Part shown: piece by piece, positions 25,907 through 33,768 of the stretch
How the letters are laid out: each line of letters starts with the position of its first letter
Position numbering within the stretch: the first letter of the stretch is position 1
NCBI GenBank assembly: GCA_937902925.1
Contig: CALFNN010000016.1
Coordinates: 1 to 46,683 of the forward strand
Direction of reading: 5' to 3'
Length of the DNA: 46,683 bases
Origin: an uncultured Opitutaceae bacterium
GTDB lineage: Bacteria; Verrucomicrobiota; Verrucomicrobiia; Opitutales; Opitutaceae
The notes under the pieces: model-generated
What the model was told of the DNA's origin: nothing
Seen by the model: only the letters and a program-made list of their open reading frames with translations
Databases searched by the model: none
Made by a program: the position numbers and the translations under genes

Positions 25907-25939
25907 GCACTACAAATCGCCGCGGGCTGAAGCACCGCG

Positions 25940-26587
25940 CTACTTGCCGAACCGCGTGACAAGTTCTTCGAGGGTCACGTTCGCGAGCGAGGCGACGCGG
26001 AGATCGGCGTGGGTGAAATCATGGTGGGCGGTCGAGGCATTCGGAATGGCGACCGTCCAGAGGTTCGCGCGTTTGGCGGCGAGGGAACCGCTGTGCGAAT
26101 CCTCGAAGGCGATGGCCTCGCGGCCGCGCAGGCCAAAACGGTTGAGGACGAGTTTGTAGAGGTCGGGCTCGGGTTTCGGTGACGGCGCGTCTTCGCGGCA
26201 GGCGAAGAATTCGAAGCGGTCGTGCAAGCCGAGACGCGTGAGATGCGGCTCGACCCACGAGTGCTCGGAATTCGAGGCGAGCCCGACATGGAGTTGGCGG
26301 GTGCGGGCGGCGTCGAGGAGCGCGACAATGCCGGGCAGGATGGGTTGTTGGAGCAGCAACCGGTCCTTGATGGCCCGACGTTCGGTCTCGAGGGCGGCGC
26401 GGTCGGAATGCGGGCTGAAGCCGTGCCACGGGTCGAACGCATAATCGGCGTGGCCGACGTTGTGGATGAAGACGGTGCGGTCGAACGGCACGCCATGCGC
26501 AGCGTGGACGGCGCCGTAGGCATCGATCAGCGGCGTCTCGGTGTCGAGAATCAGCCCGTCGAAATCGAAGACGAGCGCGCGGATCAT
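25940..26587 (-). CDS. HAD-superfamily phosphatase (beta-phosphoglucomutase/phosphatase-like)
   Basis: This 215-residue protein is a subclass I HAD hydrolase. Motif I is VFDFDGLILDTE with the nucleophile D8 and acid D10. Motif II is in GLASNSEHSW, motif III is the Lys of SPKPEPDLYK, and motif IV is AFEDSHSG. The cap domain between motifs I and II matches the helical cap of beta-phosphoglucomutase and phosphoglycolate-phosphatase relatives. Substrate is unknown. Nearby glycolate genes make phosphoglycolate tempting, but the operon (MFS transporter, PNPOx-like protein, HAD) does not support it directly. The start ATG overlaps the preceding gene by 4 bp. Confidence 0.86.
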   Translation of the reverse strand: MIRALVFDFDGLILDTETPLIDAYGAVHAAHGVPFDRTVFIHNVGHADYAFDPWHGFSPHSDRAALETERRAIKDRLLLQQPILPGIVALLDAARTRQLHVGLASNSEHSWVEPHLTRLGLHDRFEFFACREDAPSPKPEPDLYKLVLNRFGLRGREAIAFEDSHSGSLAAKRANLWTVAIPNASTAHHDFTHADLRVASLANVTLEELVTRFGK

Positions 26588-27132
26588 GAGCCGAGCAGGC
26601 CGGTGGGCAGGCCGTCGATGCTGACGGCGTTCTTCTCGGCCCAGTAGGCGGCGATGCCCTCGGGGCCTTTTTTCTCCGCCCAGTTGTTGAGCGTCGGCCG
26701 GTCGCCGGCGTAGCCGAAGAGCGGCACGGCAAAGCCGCACGAGGTCTGGCCGGATTCGATGTCGGCCACGACGAGCTGGCGTTCGCCGGGCAGCGCCGGG
26801 CCGAAGGGCGGGCGGAGTTGCGTCCAGTCGGCGTCGCGCGGGCGGACGGCGCGGCCGCGCGCGTAGAGGCGCAGGATCATCGGCGCGCCTTCGAACGAGC
26901 AGAACATGAAGGTGAGCCGGCCGTTTTCGGCGAGGTGCGCGGTGGTTTCGTTGCCGCTGCCGGTGACATCGAGGTAGCCGACGCGGCCGGGGCCGAGGAT
27001 GCGAAAGGTGTCCATGCCTTTCGGTGAAAGATTGACGCGACCGCGGGCGGGCGCGGAGGCGACGAAGTAGATTTTCTGCCGGCGGATGAAGTCGCCGTGC
27101 TCGGGAGAGAGGGTCGGGAAGAATTTGGCCAT
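26584..27132 (-). CDS. Pyridoxamine 5'-phosphate oxidase-like FMN/heme split-barrel protein
   Basis: This 182-residue protein has the split-barrel pattern of the PNPOx-like superfamily. Telling segments are FIRRQKIYFVASAPARGRVN, then NLSPKGMDTFRILGP, and TGSGNETTAHLAENGRLTFM. The latter two are the flavin-binding and dimer region in the family of general FMN-binding pyridoxamine oxidase-like proteins. The actual substrate is not known. Many members are flavin reductases or heme-binding proteins and are not involved in vitamin B6 metabolism. It is the middle gene of a minus-strand operon with an MFS transporter 8 bp before it and an HAD gene overlapping its end. Confidence 0.82.
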   Translation of the reverse strand: MAKFFPTLSPEHGDFIRRQKIYFVASAPARGRVNLSPKGMDTFRILGPGRVGYLDVTGSGNETTAHLAENGRLTFMFCSFEGAPMILRLYARGRAVRPRDADWTQLRPPFGPALPGERQLVVADIESGQTSCGFAVPLFGYAGDRPTLNNWAEKKGPEGIAAYWAEKNAVSIDGLPTGLLGS

Positions 27133-27140
27133 GACGGAAA

Positions 27141-28385
27141 CTAGGCGGGGACGGTGGCGGGATCGAACGCGCGGAGCGAGCCGCGGCTTTGCAGCCCGCC
27201 GACGAAGGCGACGACGAGCAGCGCGAGCAAAAGGAAGAAGCCGAAGGACGGGCCGTAGACGTCGATCAGGCCCATCGACATCACAAGAAACGTGCGGAGC
27301 ACGCGGTCGAAGACGTTATAAAAGCCGCCGACGCGGCCCATCATGGCGTTCGGCACGATGTGCAGCATCAACGCGCTGCGGGCGACGCGGCAGCCGGCGT
27401 TGCCGAAGCCGAGCAGCGTGCTCGCCCCGAGGTAGACGAGCGGATGCGGCACGAACGTCACGATCAGCAGGCCGAGCAGAAATACGAGGATGGTGCCCGG
27501 GATCGTCGTGGCGGCACTGGTCTGCGCGAGAAGCCTGGGCAGCAGCGCGCCGGCAAGGACCGCGCCGATGGCGAAAGTGACCTCGCCGCCGGCAAACCAG
27601 ATGGCGCTGGCGTGCAGCGTTTGGGAAACGTAGATGGGAAAAAGATAGTTGCCCGCCATCACCGCGATGAACGGCAGCAGCGAGCAGGTCAGGAAAATCG
27701 TGAGCTGCGGCCGACCGCGCAGCCATTGCCAGCCCTCGACGACGGAGGCCCAGACGGAGGGCTTCGCCCGCGGTGCGGCGGTTGACGCGGGAGGAGCGAC
27801 CAGGTGGGTTGGCTCGTAGGGCAGCGTGGCCTGGATCAGAAAACTGGTGAGGTAGGTCGAGGCGTCGAACAGGAGGATGACCCAGAGCGGGACGTGATCC
27901 ACGAGGATGCCGCCGAGGCCGCCGGCGATCATCATGGCGGTCTGGCCCTGGATTTCGAGGAGGCCGATGAACGACTGGTAGTGCGCACGATCGAACATCT
28001 GCTGGATCATCGCGAACTTCGCCGGGTAATGCAGGGTGTAGTAGAGCATCCCGCAGAAATAGATCGCGACGAGCTGCCACGTGGCGAACCCGCCGAGCGC
28101 GAGGCCAACCGCCGCCATCGTGGTCGTGGCGAGGAATCCCCACGCCTCGCTCGCGAGCAAGGCGGTCTTCCGCGAGTGGTGGTCGACCCACGCGCCGTAG
28201 TGCGGCATCATCAGGAAGAGCGCGACGGTCGTCGCGACGGTGATCCACCGGTAGGCGTCGTTGCCGCCGGCACGGTGCACGAGGAGCCACGGGACCGAGA
28301 AGATCGTGATGCCCGAACCGATGGAGCCAAGGGTATTGGCCACCAGCAGCCGCTGGACCCGGGTGTCGCGCAACAGGACCTTCAT
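27141..28385 (-). CDS. Major facilitator superfamily transporter
   Basis: This 414-residue protein has about 12 membrane helices. The N-terminal motif [20 protein letters not shown] and [20 protein letters not shown] (the loop 2-3 motif A equivalent) place it in MFS, most like the MFS_3/enterobactin-exporter group. FTS-like segment [20 protein letters not shown] also fits. These proteins usually expel small molecules. The first gene of a three-gene operon with a PNPOx-like protein and HAD, it diverges from the aminotransferase gene across a 180-bp gap. Substrate is unknown. Confidence 0.9.
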   Translation of the reverse strand: MKVLLRDTRVQRLLVANTLGSIGSGITIFSVPWLLVHRAGGNDAYRWITVATTVALFLMMPHYGAWVDHHSRKTALLASEAWGFLATTTMAAVGLALGGFATWQLVAIYFCGMLYYTLHYPAKFAMIQQMFDRAHYQSFIGLLEIQGQTAMMIAGGLGGILVDHVPLWVILLFDASTYLTSFLIQATLPYEPTHLVAPPASTAAPRAKPSVWASVVEGWQWLRGRPQLTIFLTCSLLPFIAVMAGNYLFPIYVSQTLHASAIWFAGGEVTFAIGAVLAGALLPRLLAQTSAATTIPGTILVFLLGLLIVTFVPHPLVYLGASTLLGFGNAGCRVARSALMLHIVPNAMMGRVGGFYNVFDRVLRTFLVMSMGLIDVYGPSFGFFLLLALLVVAFVGGLQSRGSLRAFDPATVPA

Positions 28386-28565
28386 GCGGGTGCGACCAAA
28401 GCCGGCGTCCGGCCAAAACGAAAGCGAAGAGTGACGGGACCGGCGACACCGCGACGGAAGGTTTGGCGGCGACTGTGCCGGGGCGCGCCGGCCGGTGGCG
28501 ATCGAGGGGCGGCGGCGATTCCATTCTGGTCAACGCGCCGGCGGTTCCCCAACGTCGAAAACCAA

Positions 28566-29693
28566 ATGGATGCCGCCATCGACTCCGCCTTGATTCCCGT
28601 CGAACGCATTTTGCTCGGGCCCGGCCCGAGCCCGGTGCCCCAGCGCGTGTTGCGCGCCCTCGCCGCGCCGACGCTCGGTCACCTGGATCCGCAGTATCTC
28701 GCGATCATGGACCGGACGTGCGCGATGCTGCGCGACGTTTTCCGGACGAAGAATCCGCTGACCTTCCCCGTCAGCGGCACCGGCATGGCGGGCATGGAAT
28801 GCATTGCCGTGAACCTGCTCGAGCCGGGCGACGAGGCGATCGTCTGCGTCAACGGCGTCTTCGGCACGCGGATGAAGGACGTGGTCGAGCGCTGCGGCGC
28901 GACGGTGCACACCGTGGAGGCCACGTGGGGCGACGTGATCACGCTCGAGCAGATCACGGCGGCGCTCGCGGCGCATCCGAAGGCGAAGTTCGTCGGCATC
29001 GTGCATGCCGAGACGAGCACGGGGGCGCACCAGCCGCTCGACGGATTCGCGGACGCGGTGCACGCGAGCGGGGCGCTGCTGGTGGTCGACGCGGTCACGA
29101 GTCTCGGCGGCCACGAGTTGCGCGTGGACGACTGGGGGATCGATGCAATTTACAGCGGCACGCAGAAATGCCTGAGCTGCCCGCCGGGACTTTCGCCGGT
29201 GAGCTTCGGCCCGCGGGCGCTGGCGGTGATGGATGCGCGGAAGACGAAGGTGCAGTCGTGGTATCTCGACGTCTCGATGCTGCGCAAATACTACACCGGC
29301 GGCGGAGGCGGCGGGCGCGTTTACCATCACACGGCGCCGATCAACATGACCTACGCGCTGCACGAGGCGCTCACGATCGTGCTCGAGGAGGGGCTCGACG
29401 CGCGGATCGAACGCCACGCGCAGATGCACCGCCGGCTGCGCGCCGGGCTCGAGGCGATGGGCCTGCGCTACATTCCGAAACACTCGCTGCACTCGCTCAA
29501 CTGCATCGGCATTCCCGCGGGGGCGGACGACGCCGGCGTGCGCCGCCGGTTGCTCGACGAGTATGGCATCGAGATCGGCGCGGGACTCGGCCCGATGGCG
29601 GGCAAGGCCTGGCGGATCGGGCTGATGGGCCATGGCTCGACCGTGCGCAACGTGGACCTCGTGCTCACCGCCTTGCGCACGATCCTCGGTTGA
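28566..29693 (+). CDS. Alanine-glyoxylate-type class V aminotransferase
   Basis: This 375-residue PLP enzyme is of fold type I. The PLP-binding lysine is in [20 protein letters not shown]. The N-terminal [16 protein letters not shown] is typical of alanine/serine-glyoxylate aminotransferases, as is [14 protein letters not shown] after the glycine-rich loop preceding YHHTAP. The family converts glyoxylate to glycine using alanine or serine as amino donor. Placing it 14 bp upstream of glcD supports this role, because glcDEF produces glyoxylate from glycolate. The ATG at 28566 gives the usual N-terminus. No Shine-Dalgarno sequence precedes it. Serine versus alanine as donor cannot be decided from sequence. 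Confidence 0.92.
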   Translation: MDAAIDSALIPVERILLGPGPSPVPQRVLRALAAPTLGHLDPQYLAIMDRTCAMLRDVFRTKNPLTFPVSGTGMAGMECIAVNLLEPGDEAIVCVNGVFGTRMKDVVERCGATVHTVEATWGDVITLEQITAALAAHPKAKFVGIVHAETSTGAHQPLDGFADAVHASGALLVVDAVTSLGGHELRVDDWGIDAIYSGTQKCLSCPPGLSPVSFGPRALAVMDARKTKVQSWYLDVSMLRKYYTGGGGGGRVYHHTAPINMTYALHEALTIVLEEGLDARIERHAQMHRRLRAGLEAMGLRYIPKHSLHSLNCIGIPAGADDAGVRRRLLDEYGIEIGAGLGPMAGKAWRIGLMGHGSTVRNVDLVLTALRTILG

Positions 29694-29707
29694 GCGATTC
29701 TCCGCGC

Positions 29708-31153
29708 ATGTCCCCCGACGTGCTCCATCGCCTCGCGGCCGTGCTGCCCGCCGGCCGGCTGATGAGCGCGCCGGCGCAACTCGCCGCCTACGAGAGCGAC
29801 GGGCTGACGGCGTTCCGGGCGCGTCCGCTGGCGGTGGCGGTGCCGGAGACGCAGGAGGAAGTGATCGCGCTCGTGAAGTTTTGCTCCGCGGCGAAGCTGC
29901 CGTTCGTGGCGCGCGGGAGCGGCACGAGTCTTTCGGGCGGCTCGATGCCGATCAAGGACGGCATCGTGATCGCGTTGAACCGGCTCAACCGGATCGTGCG
30001 GCTCGATCCCGCGCAGCGGGTCGCGGTGGTGGAACCGGGCGTGATCAACACCGCGATCTCGGTCGCCGCCGCGCCGCACGGGCTGCACTTCGCGCCCGAT
30101 CCGTCGAGCCAGACGATCTGCACGATCGGCGGAAATGTCGCGTTCAACTCCGGCGGCGCGCACTGCCTGAAATATGGGATGACCTCGAATCACGTGCTCG
30201 GGTTGAAGGCCGTGCTCGCGACGGGCGAGGTGGTGGAGTTCGGCAGCGCGAGCCGCGAACAAGTCGGACCGGACTGGACGGGGCTGTTCGTCGGCAACGA
30301 GGGATTGTTCGGCATCGCGCTCGAGATCACGGTGCAATTGCTGCCGCGGGCGGAGACGTTTCACACCGTGCTCGCGGGCTATCGCACGCTGGAGCTGGCG
30401 GGCGATGCGGTGTCGGCGGTCGTGGCGAGCGGGTTGCTGCCGGGCGCGCTGGAAATCATGGACGCGCTGGCGCTCGAGGCGGCGGTGGCGGCGGTGCATG
30501 CGGACTATCCGGCGGGTTGCGAGGCGGTGCTGATTGTCGAATTGGAGGGGCCGCGCGAAGTCGTCGCGGCGGATCGCGTGCGGCTGGACGGGATTCTGGC
30601 GAAAAGCGGCGCGGTGGAGGTGCGGGTGGCGCGCGATGCGGCCGAGCGCGGCGCGATCTGGAAAGGGCGGAAGAGCGCCTTCAGCGCCGTCGGCCGGCTG
30701 TCGCCGGACTTCATCGTGCAGGACGGCGTGGTGCCGCGGCGGCGGCTGGGCGAGGCGTTGCGCAAGATCGGCGAGTGGTCGCGCGAGGCGGGGCTGCGTT
30801 GCGCGAATGTCTTTCACGCGGGCGACGGCAATCTCCATCCGCTGATCCTCTACGACGGAAGCGCGCCGGATGGGTTGGAGCGCGCCGAGGCGCTGGCCGG
30901 AAGAATCCTGAAAATGTGCGTCGAGATGGGCGGGTCGATCACCGGCGAGCACGGCGTGGGCATGGAAAAGCGGGCGTTCATGCCGGACATGTTTTCCGCC
31001 GAAGAGCTGGCGTGCCTCAAGCGGGTGCGGGCGGCATTCGATCCGCTCGGGATTGCGAACCCGGGGAAAATGTTTCCGGCCGCCGAGGCGCCGGCGCTCA
31101 CGCAGCATGGGCTGCATCCGCTGGAGAAGGCCGGCGTGATTTCGAGAGAATGA
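29708..31153 (+). CDS. glcD: Glycolate oxidase subunit GlcD (FAD-linked)
   Basis: This 481-residue protein is the catalytic FAD-binding subunit of glycolate oxidase, converting glycolate (or D-lactate) to glyoxylate (or pyruvate). FAD_binding_4 domain features are [20 protein letters not shown] and [20 protein letters not shown]. The C-terminal oxidase domain has [12 protein letters not shown] and [14 protein letters not shown]. The order and spacing match E. coli GlcD and D-lactate dehydrogenases of the same family. The start at 29708 follows the aminotransferase by 14 bp; its end overlaps glcE by 4 bp. A D-lactate role cannot be excluded. Confidence 0.95.
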   Translation: MSPDVLHRLAAVLPAGRLMSAPAQLAAYESDGLTAFRARPLAVAVPETQEEVIALVKFCSAAKLPFVARGSGTSLSGGSMPIKDGIVIALNRLNRIVRLDPAQRVAVVEPGVINTAISVAAAPHGLHFAPDPSSQTICTIGGNVAFNSGGAHCLKYGMTSNHVLGLKAVLATGEVVEFGSASREQVGPDWTGLFVGNEGLFGIALEITVQLLPRAETFHTVLAGYRTLELAGDAVSAVVASGLLPGALEIMDALALEAAVAAVHADYPAGCEAVLIVELEGPREVVAADRVRLDGILAKSGAVEVRVARDAAERGAIWKGRKSAFSAVGRLSPDFIVQDGVVPRRRLGEALRKIGEWSREAGLRCANVFHAGDGNLHPLILYDGSAPDGLERAEALAGRILKMCVEMGGSITGEHGVGMEKRAFMPDMFSAEELACLKRVRAAFDPLGIANPGKMFPAAEAPALTQHGLHPLEKAGVISRE

Positions 31154-32232
31154 GCGCGGCACTGGCACCGGCATCCCCCGCCGAACTCGCCGAGGCGGTG
31201 AAATCGGCGCCCCGCGTCGTCGTGGTCGGCACGGGCACGAAGCCAAGGCTGGCGGCGGTGGGCGATGACGTCGTGCGGATCTCAACCGCGAGGCTGCGCG
31301 GGATCGTCGAATACGAGCCGAGCGAGTTTACGTTCACGGCGCTCGCGGGCACACCCGTGCGTGAGATCGCCGCGGCGCTGGCGGAACGCGGGCAGTATCT
31401 GCCGTTCGATCCGCCCTTCGCGGAGGTGGGGGCGACGCTGGGCGGGACCGTGGCGGCGGGGCTGAGCGGGCCGGGGCGGTTTCGGTTTGGCGGACTGCGG
31501 GATTTTATCCTCGGCGTGCGGTTCGTCGATGGCGAGGGGCGGTTGTTGCGGCTCGGCGGGAAGGTTGTGAAGAACGCGGCGGGCTTCGACCTCCCGAAAT
31601 TCTTCGTTGGCGGCCTCGGGCGGTTCGGCGCGCTGGCGGAAATCACGTTCAAGGTTTTTCCGCGGCCGGCGGTGACGCGGACGTTGCGGCTGCCCGCGGC
31701 CGATGCCGCGGCGATGACGAAGATCATGACCAACGCAGCGAACACGCGCTGGGAACTCGACGCGCTCGAGGCCGCGCCGGACGAGGGCGTGGCTTATGCG
31801 CGGCTCGCCGGGCCGGCGGTGGCGCTCGACGCACTGGCGAGCGAGATTTTTGCGCGCTGGCCGGGCGAAGCGCTGGTGGAGGCCGCGGCGGGAAAATTCT
31901 GGCGCGACGTCGGGGAGCTGGCATGGAGTCACGCGGAGGGCACGCTCGTGAAAGTGGCGCTCACGCCGCAGCAGGTGCCGGAGTTTGTGGCGGCGGCCCG
32001 GCAGACGGCGGAGGCGCGGTCATGGATCGGCGCTGGGGGTAATGTCGGTTATTTTTCGCTGCCGGCGGGAGCGCCGGCCACGACGCTGGCGAAAGCCATG
32101 TTAGGGCGGAACGCGGTGACGTTGCGCGGCACGGCACCGCTGTGGCCGGGGACGCGGACGAAGTTCGAGGTATTCCGCGCGGTGAAGGCGGCGCTCGATC
32201 CGCAGGGGAAATTTCCCGGTCTTGATGAGTAA
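31150..32232 (+). CDS. glcE: Glycolate oxidase subunit GlcE
   Basis: This 360-residue FAD-binding subunit is shorter than GlcD, as expected. [13 protein letters not shown] takes the place of the dinucleotide loop. [20 protein letters not shown], then [20 protein letters not shown] and [20 protein letters not shown] are hallmark GlcE segments. GlcE binds FAD but its chemistry is not known in detail. The start ATG overlaps the stop of glcD (ATGA). An 87-bp gap with an inverted repeat follows before glcF, although the three subunits form one complex. Confidence 0.95.
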   Translation: MSAALAPASPAELAEAVKSAPRVVVVGTGTKPRLAAVGDDVVRISTARLRGIVEYEPSEFTFTALAGTPVREIAAALAERGQYLPFDPPFAEVGATLGGTVAAGLSGPGRFRFGGLRDFILGVRFVDGEGRLLRLGGKVVKNAAGFDLPKFFVGGLGRFGALAEITFKVFPRPAVTRTLRLPAADAAAMTKIMTNAANTRWELDALEAAPDEGVAYARLAGPAVALDALASEIFARWPGEALVEAAAGKFWRDVGELAWSHAEGTLVKVALTPQQVPEFVAAARQTAEARSWIGAGGNVGYFSLPAGAPATTLAKAMLGRNAVTLRGTAPLWPGTRTKFEVFRAVKAALDPQGKFPGLDE

Positions 32233-32303
32233 GCAGGAAGCCAGAAATCGATGAATCGAACCGCGCAACGGTATTTTCCACCCGGGGTTTCCCGGCTTCC
32301 TGC
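32233..32303 (+). other. Stem-forming inverted repeat between glcE and glcF
   Basis: GCAGGAAGCC (32233-32242) begins right after the glcE stop and pairs exactly with GGCTTCCTGC (32294-32303), 17 bp before the glcF start. Inside the 51-bp loop lies CCCGGGG/CCCGG-like self-complementary sequence. The structure may affect mRNA stability or the ratio of GlcE to GlcF, or be a short interspersed repeat. No T-run follows it, so it is not a standard terminator. Confidence 0.6.
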
Positions 32304-32319
32304 TGCATCCTTCTGATCC

Positions 32320-33597
32320 ATGCAGCATTCGATCAAAGCGGAAAACTATGGGCCGCTGGGCGAGCCGATGGCGCGCGCGGTGCAGGCGTGCGTGCATTGC
32401 GGGTTCTGCCTCGCGGCCTGCCCCACCTACCAGGAGTTCGGCCAGGAGATGGATTCGCCGCGCGGGCGGATCGTGCTGATGAAGCAGGTGCTGGAAAACG
32501 AACTGCCATGGGCGGCGGCGCAGCCGCACATCGACCGCTGCCTCGGCTGCCTCGCGTGCGAGCCGGCGTGCCCGAGCGGGGTGCCGTATCGCGATTTGAT
32601 CAGCCCGTTTCGCGCGGTGGCGGAAGCGGAGAAAAACTTCCCGCGGACGCCGGGCGAAAAACTGCGGCGCTGGCTGGCCGCGAAGACGATTCCGTTTCCA
32701 GCGCGCTTCCGATTGGCCCTCGCGGGCGCGAAGCTCGGGCGGGCGCTCGGGCCGCTCGTGCCGCGCGTGCTGCGGCCGATGCTGGAGTTGGCGCCGGCGG
32801 CGGTGCCCGCATCGGTCCGGTTGCCGGCGGCGACCCCGGCGCGCGGCGAACGGCGGGCAAGGGTGGCGTTGCTGGCGGGTTGTGCGCAGCAGGTGCTCGA
32901 TCCGGACATCAACGTCGCGACGATCGAAGTGCTCGCGCGCAACGGCGTCGAGGTCGTCGTGCCCGAGTCGCAGGGCTGCTGCGGCGGGCTGGCGTGGCAC
33001 ACGGGCGATCTGGCGGCGGCGCGGGAATTCGCGCGGCGCAATCTCGCCGCGTTTCCGGCGGACGTGGACGCAATCCTCACGAATGCCGCCGGGTGCGGCT
33101 CGGCGATGCACGAGTATCATCTCATCCTGCGCGGCACGGCGGACGAGGCGCGCGCGGACGCGATGCGAAAAAAAGTGATGGATGTCAGCGTGTTTCTCGC
33201 GCGACTCGGCTGGCGTGAGACGCCGCGCGGAAATGGGCGGACGCTGCGCGTGGCTTATCACGACGCCTGTCATCTCGCCAACGCGCAGGGGGTGCGCGAC
33301 GAGCCGCGGAAATTGTTGCGCACGATTCCCGGGCTTGAGTTGGGCGAACTGCCCAACGCGCACCTGTGCTGCGGCAGCGCCGGCACCTACAATCTCGACC
33401 AGCCGGAGACGGCGGCATCGCTCGGCGCGCAGAAAGCGAAAGCCGTGGCCGCGACGGGCGCGGAAGTGGTGGCGAGCGGCAACATCGGATGCCTCACGCA
33501 ACTTCGGTCGCAGCTCGCGAAGCTCAACTCGCCGGTGCAGGTCCGGCACACGATGCAAGTGCTGAGAGACGCCTATCCCGGAAACACCAGTTCATGA
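32320..33597 (+). CDS. glcF: Glycolate oxidase iron-sulfur subunit GlcF
   Basis: This 425-residue protein has two 4Fe-4S motifs: C24, C27, C30, C34 (CVHCGFCLAACP) and C74, C77, C80, C84 (CLGCLACEPACP). Two CCG domains follow, one ending ESQGCCGGLAWHTGD and one with HLCCGSAGTYN. This is the complete GlcF architecture, which passes electrons from the flavoproteins toward quinone. NIGCLTQLRSQLA near the C-terminus is typical. The start ATG lies 87 bp after glcE, separated by an inverted repeat. A possible terminator follows the gene at 33611-33636. Confidence 0.95.
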   Translation: MQHSIKAENYGPLGEPMARAVQACVHCGFCLAACPTYQEFGQEMDSPRGRIVLMKQVLENELPWAAAQPHIDRCLGCLACEPACPSGVPYRDLISPFRAVAEAEKNFPRTPGEKLRRWLAAKTIPFPARFRLALAGAKLGRALGPLVPRVLRPMLELAPAAVPASVRLPAATPARGERRARVALLAGCAQQVLDPDINVATIEVLARNGVEVVVPESQGCCGGLAWHTGDLAAAREFARRNLAAFPADVDAILTNAAGCGSAMHEYHLILRGTADEARADAMRKKVMDVSVFLARLGWRETPRGNGRTLRVAYHDACHLANAQGVRDEPRKLLRTIPGLELGELPNAHLCCGSAGTYNLDQPETAASLGAQKAKAVAATGAEVVASGNIGCLTQLRSQLAKLNSPVQVRHTMQVLRDAYPGNTSS

Positions 33598-33610
33598 CGC
33601 CACGGCAGGG

Positions 33611-33636
33611 CCGGTTCCGCGTGAAAAAACCGGTTT
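33611..33636 (+). terminator. Possible terminator after glcF
   Basis: CCGGTT (33611-33616) and AACCGG (33628-33633) form a six-bp stem with an 11-base loop, followed by TTT. It lies 13 bp beyond the glcF stop. The stem is short and the T-run is only three bases, so this is a modest candidate. Confidence 0.4.
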
Positions 33637-33768
33637 GAAATGAATTTCGTATTTTGGTGGGGCAACGCGAATTGACGGGCCGGGATGAATGACGGTTGAC
33701 CGGGTAGGGTTGGCGCGCAGATGTTCGCTGTAGGGTGCCTACCCCAGGGCGCCCTATCCCAGCCCAGC

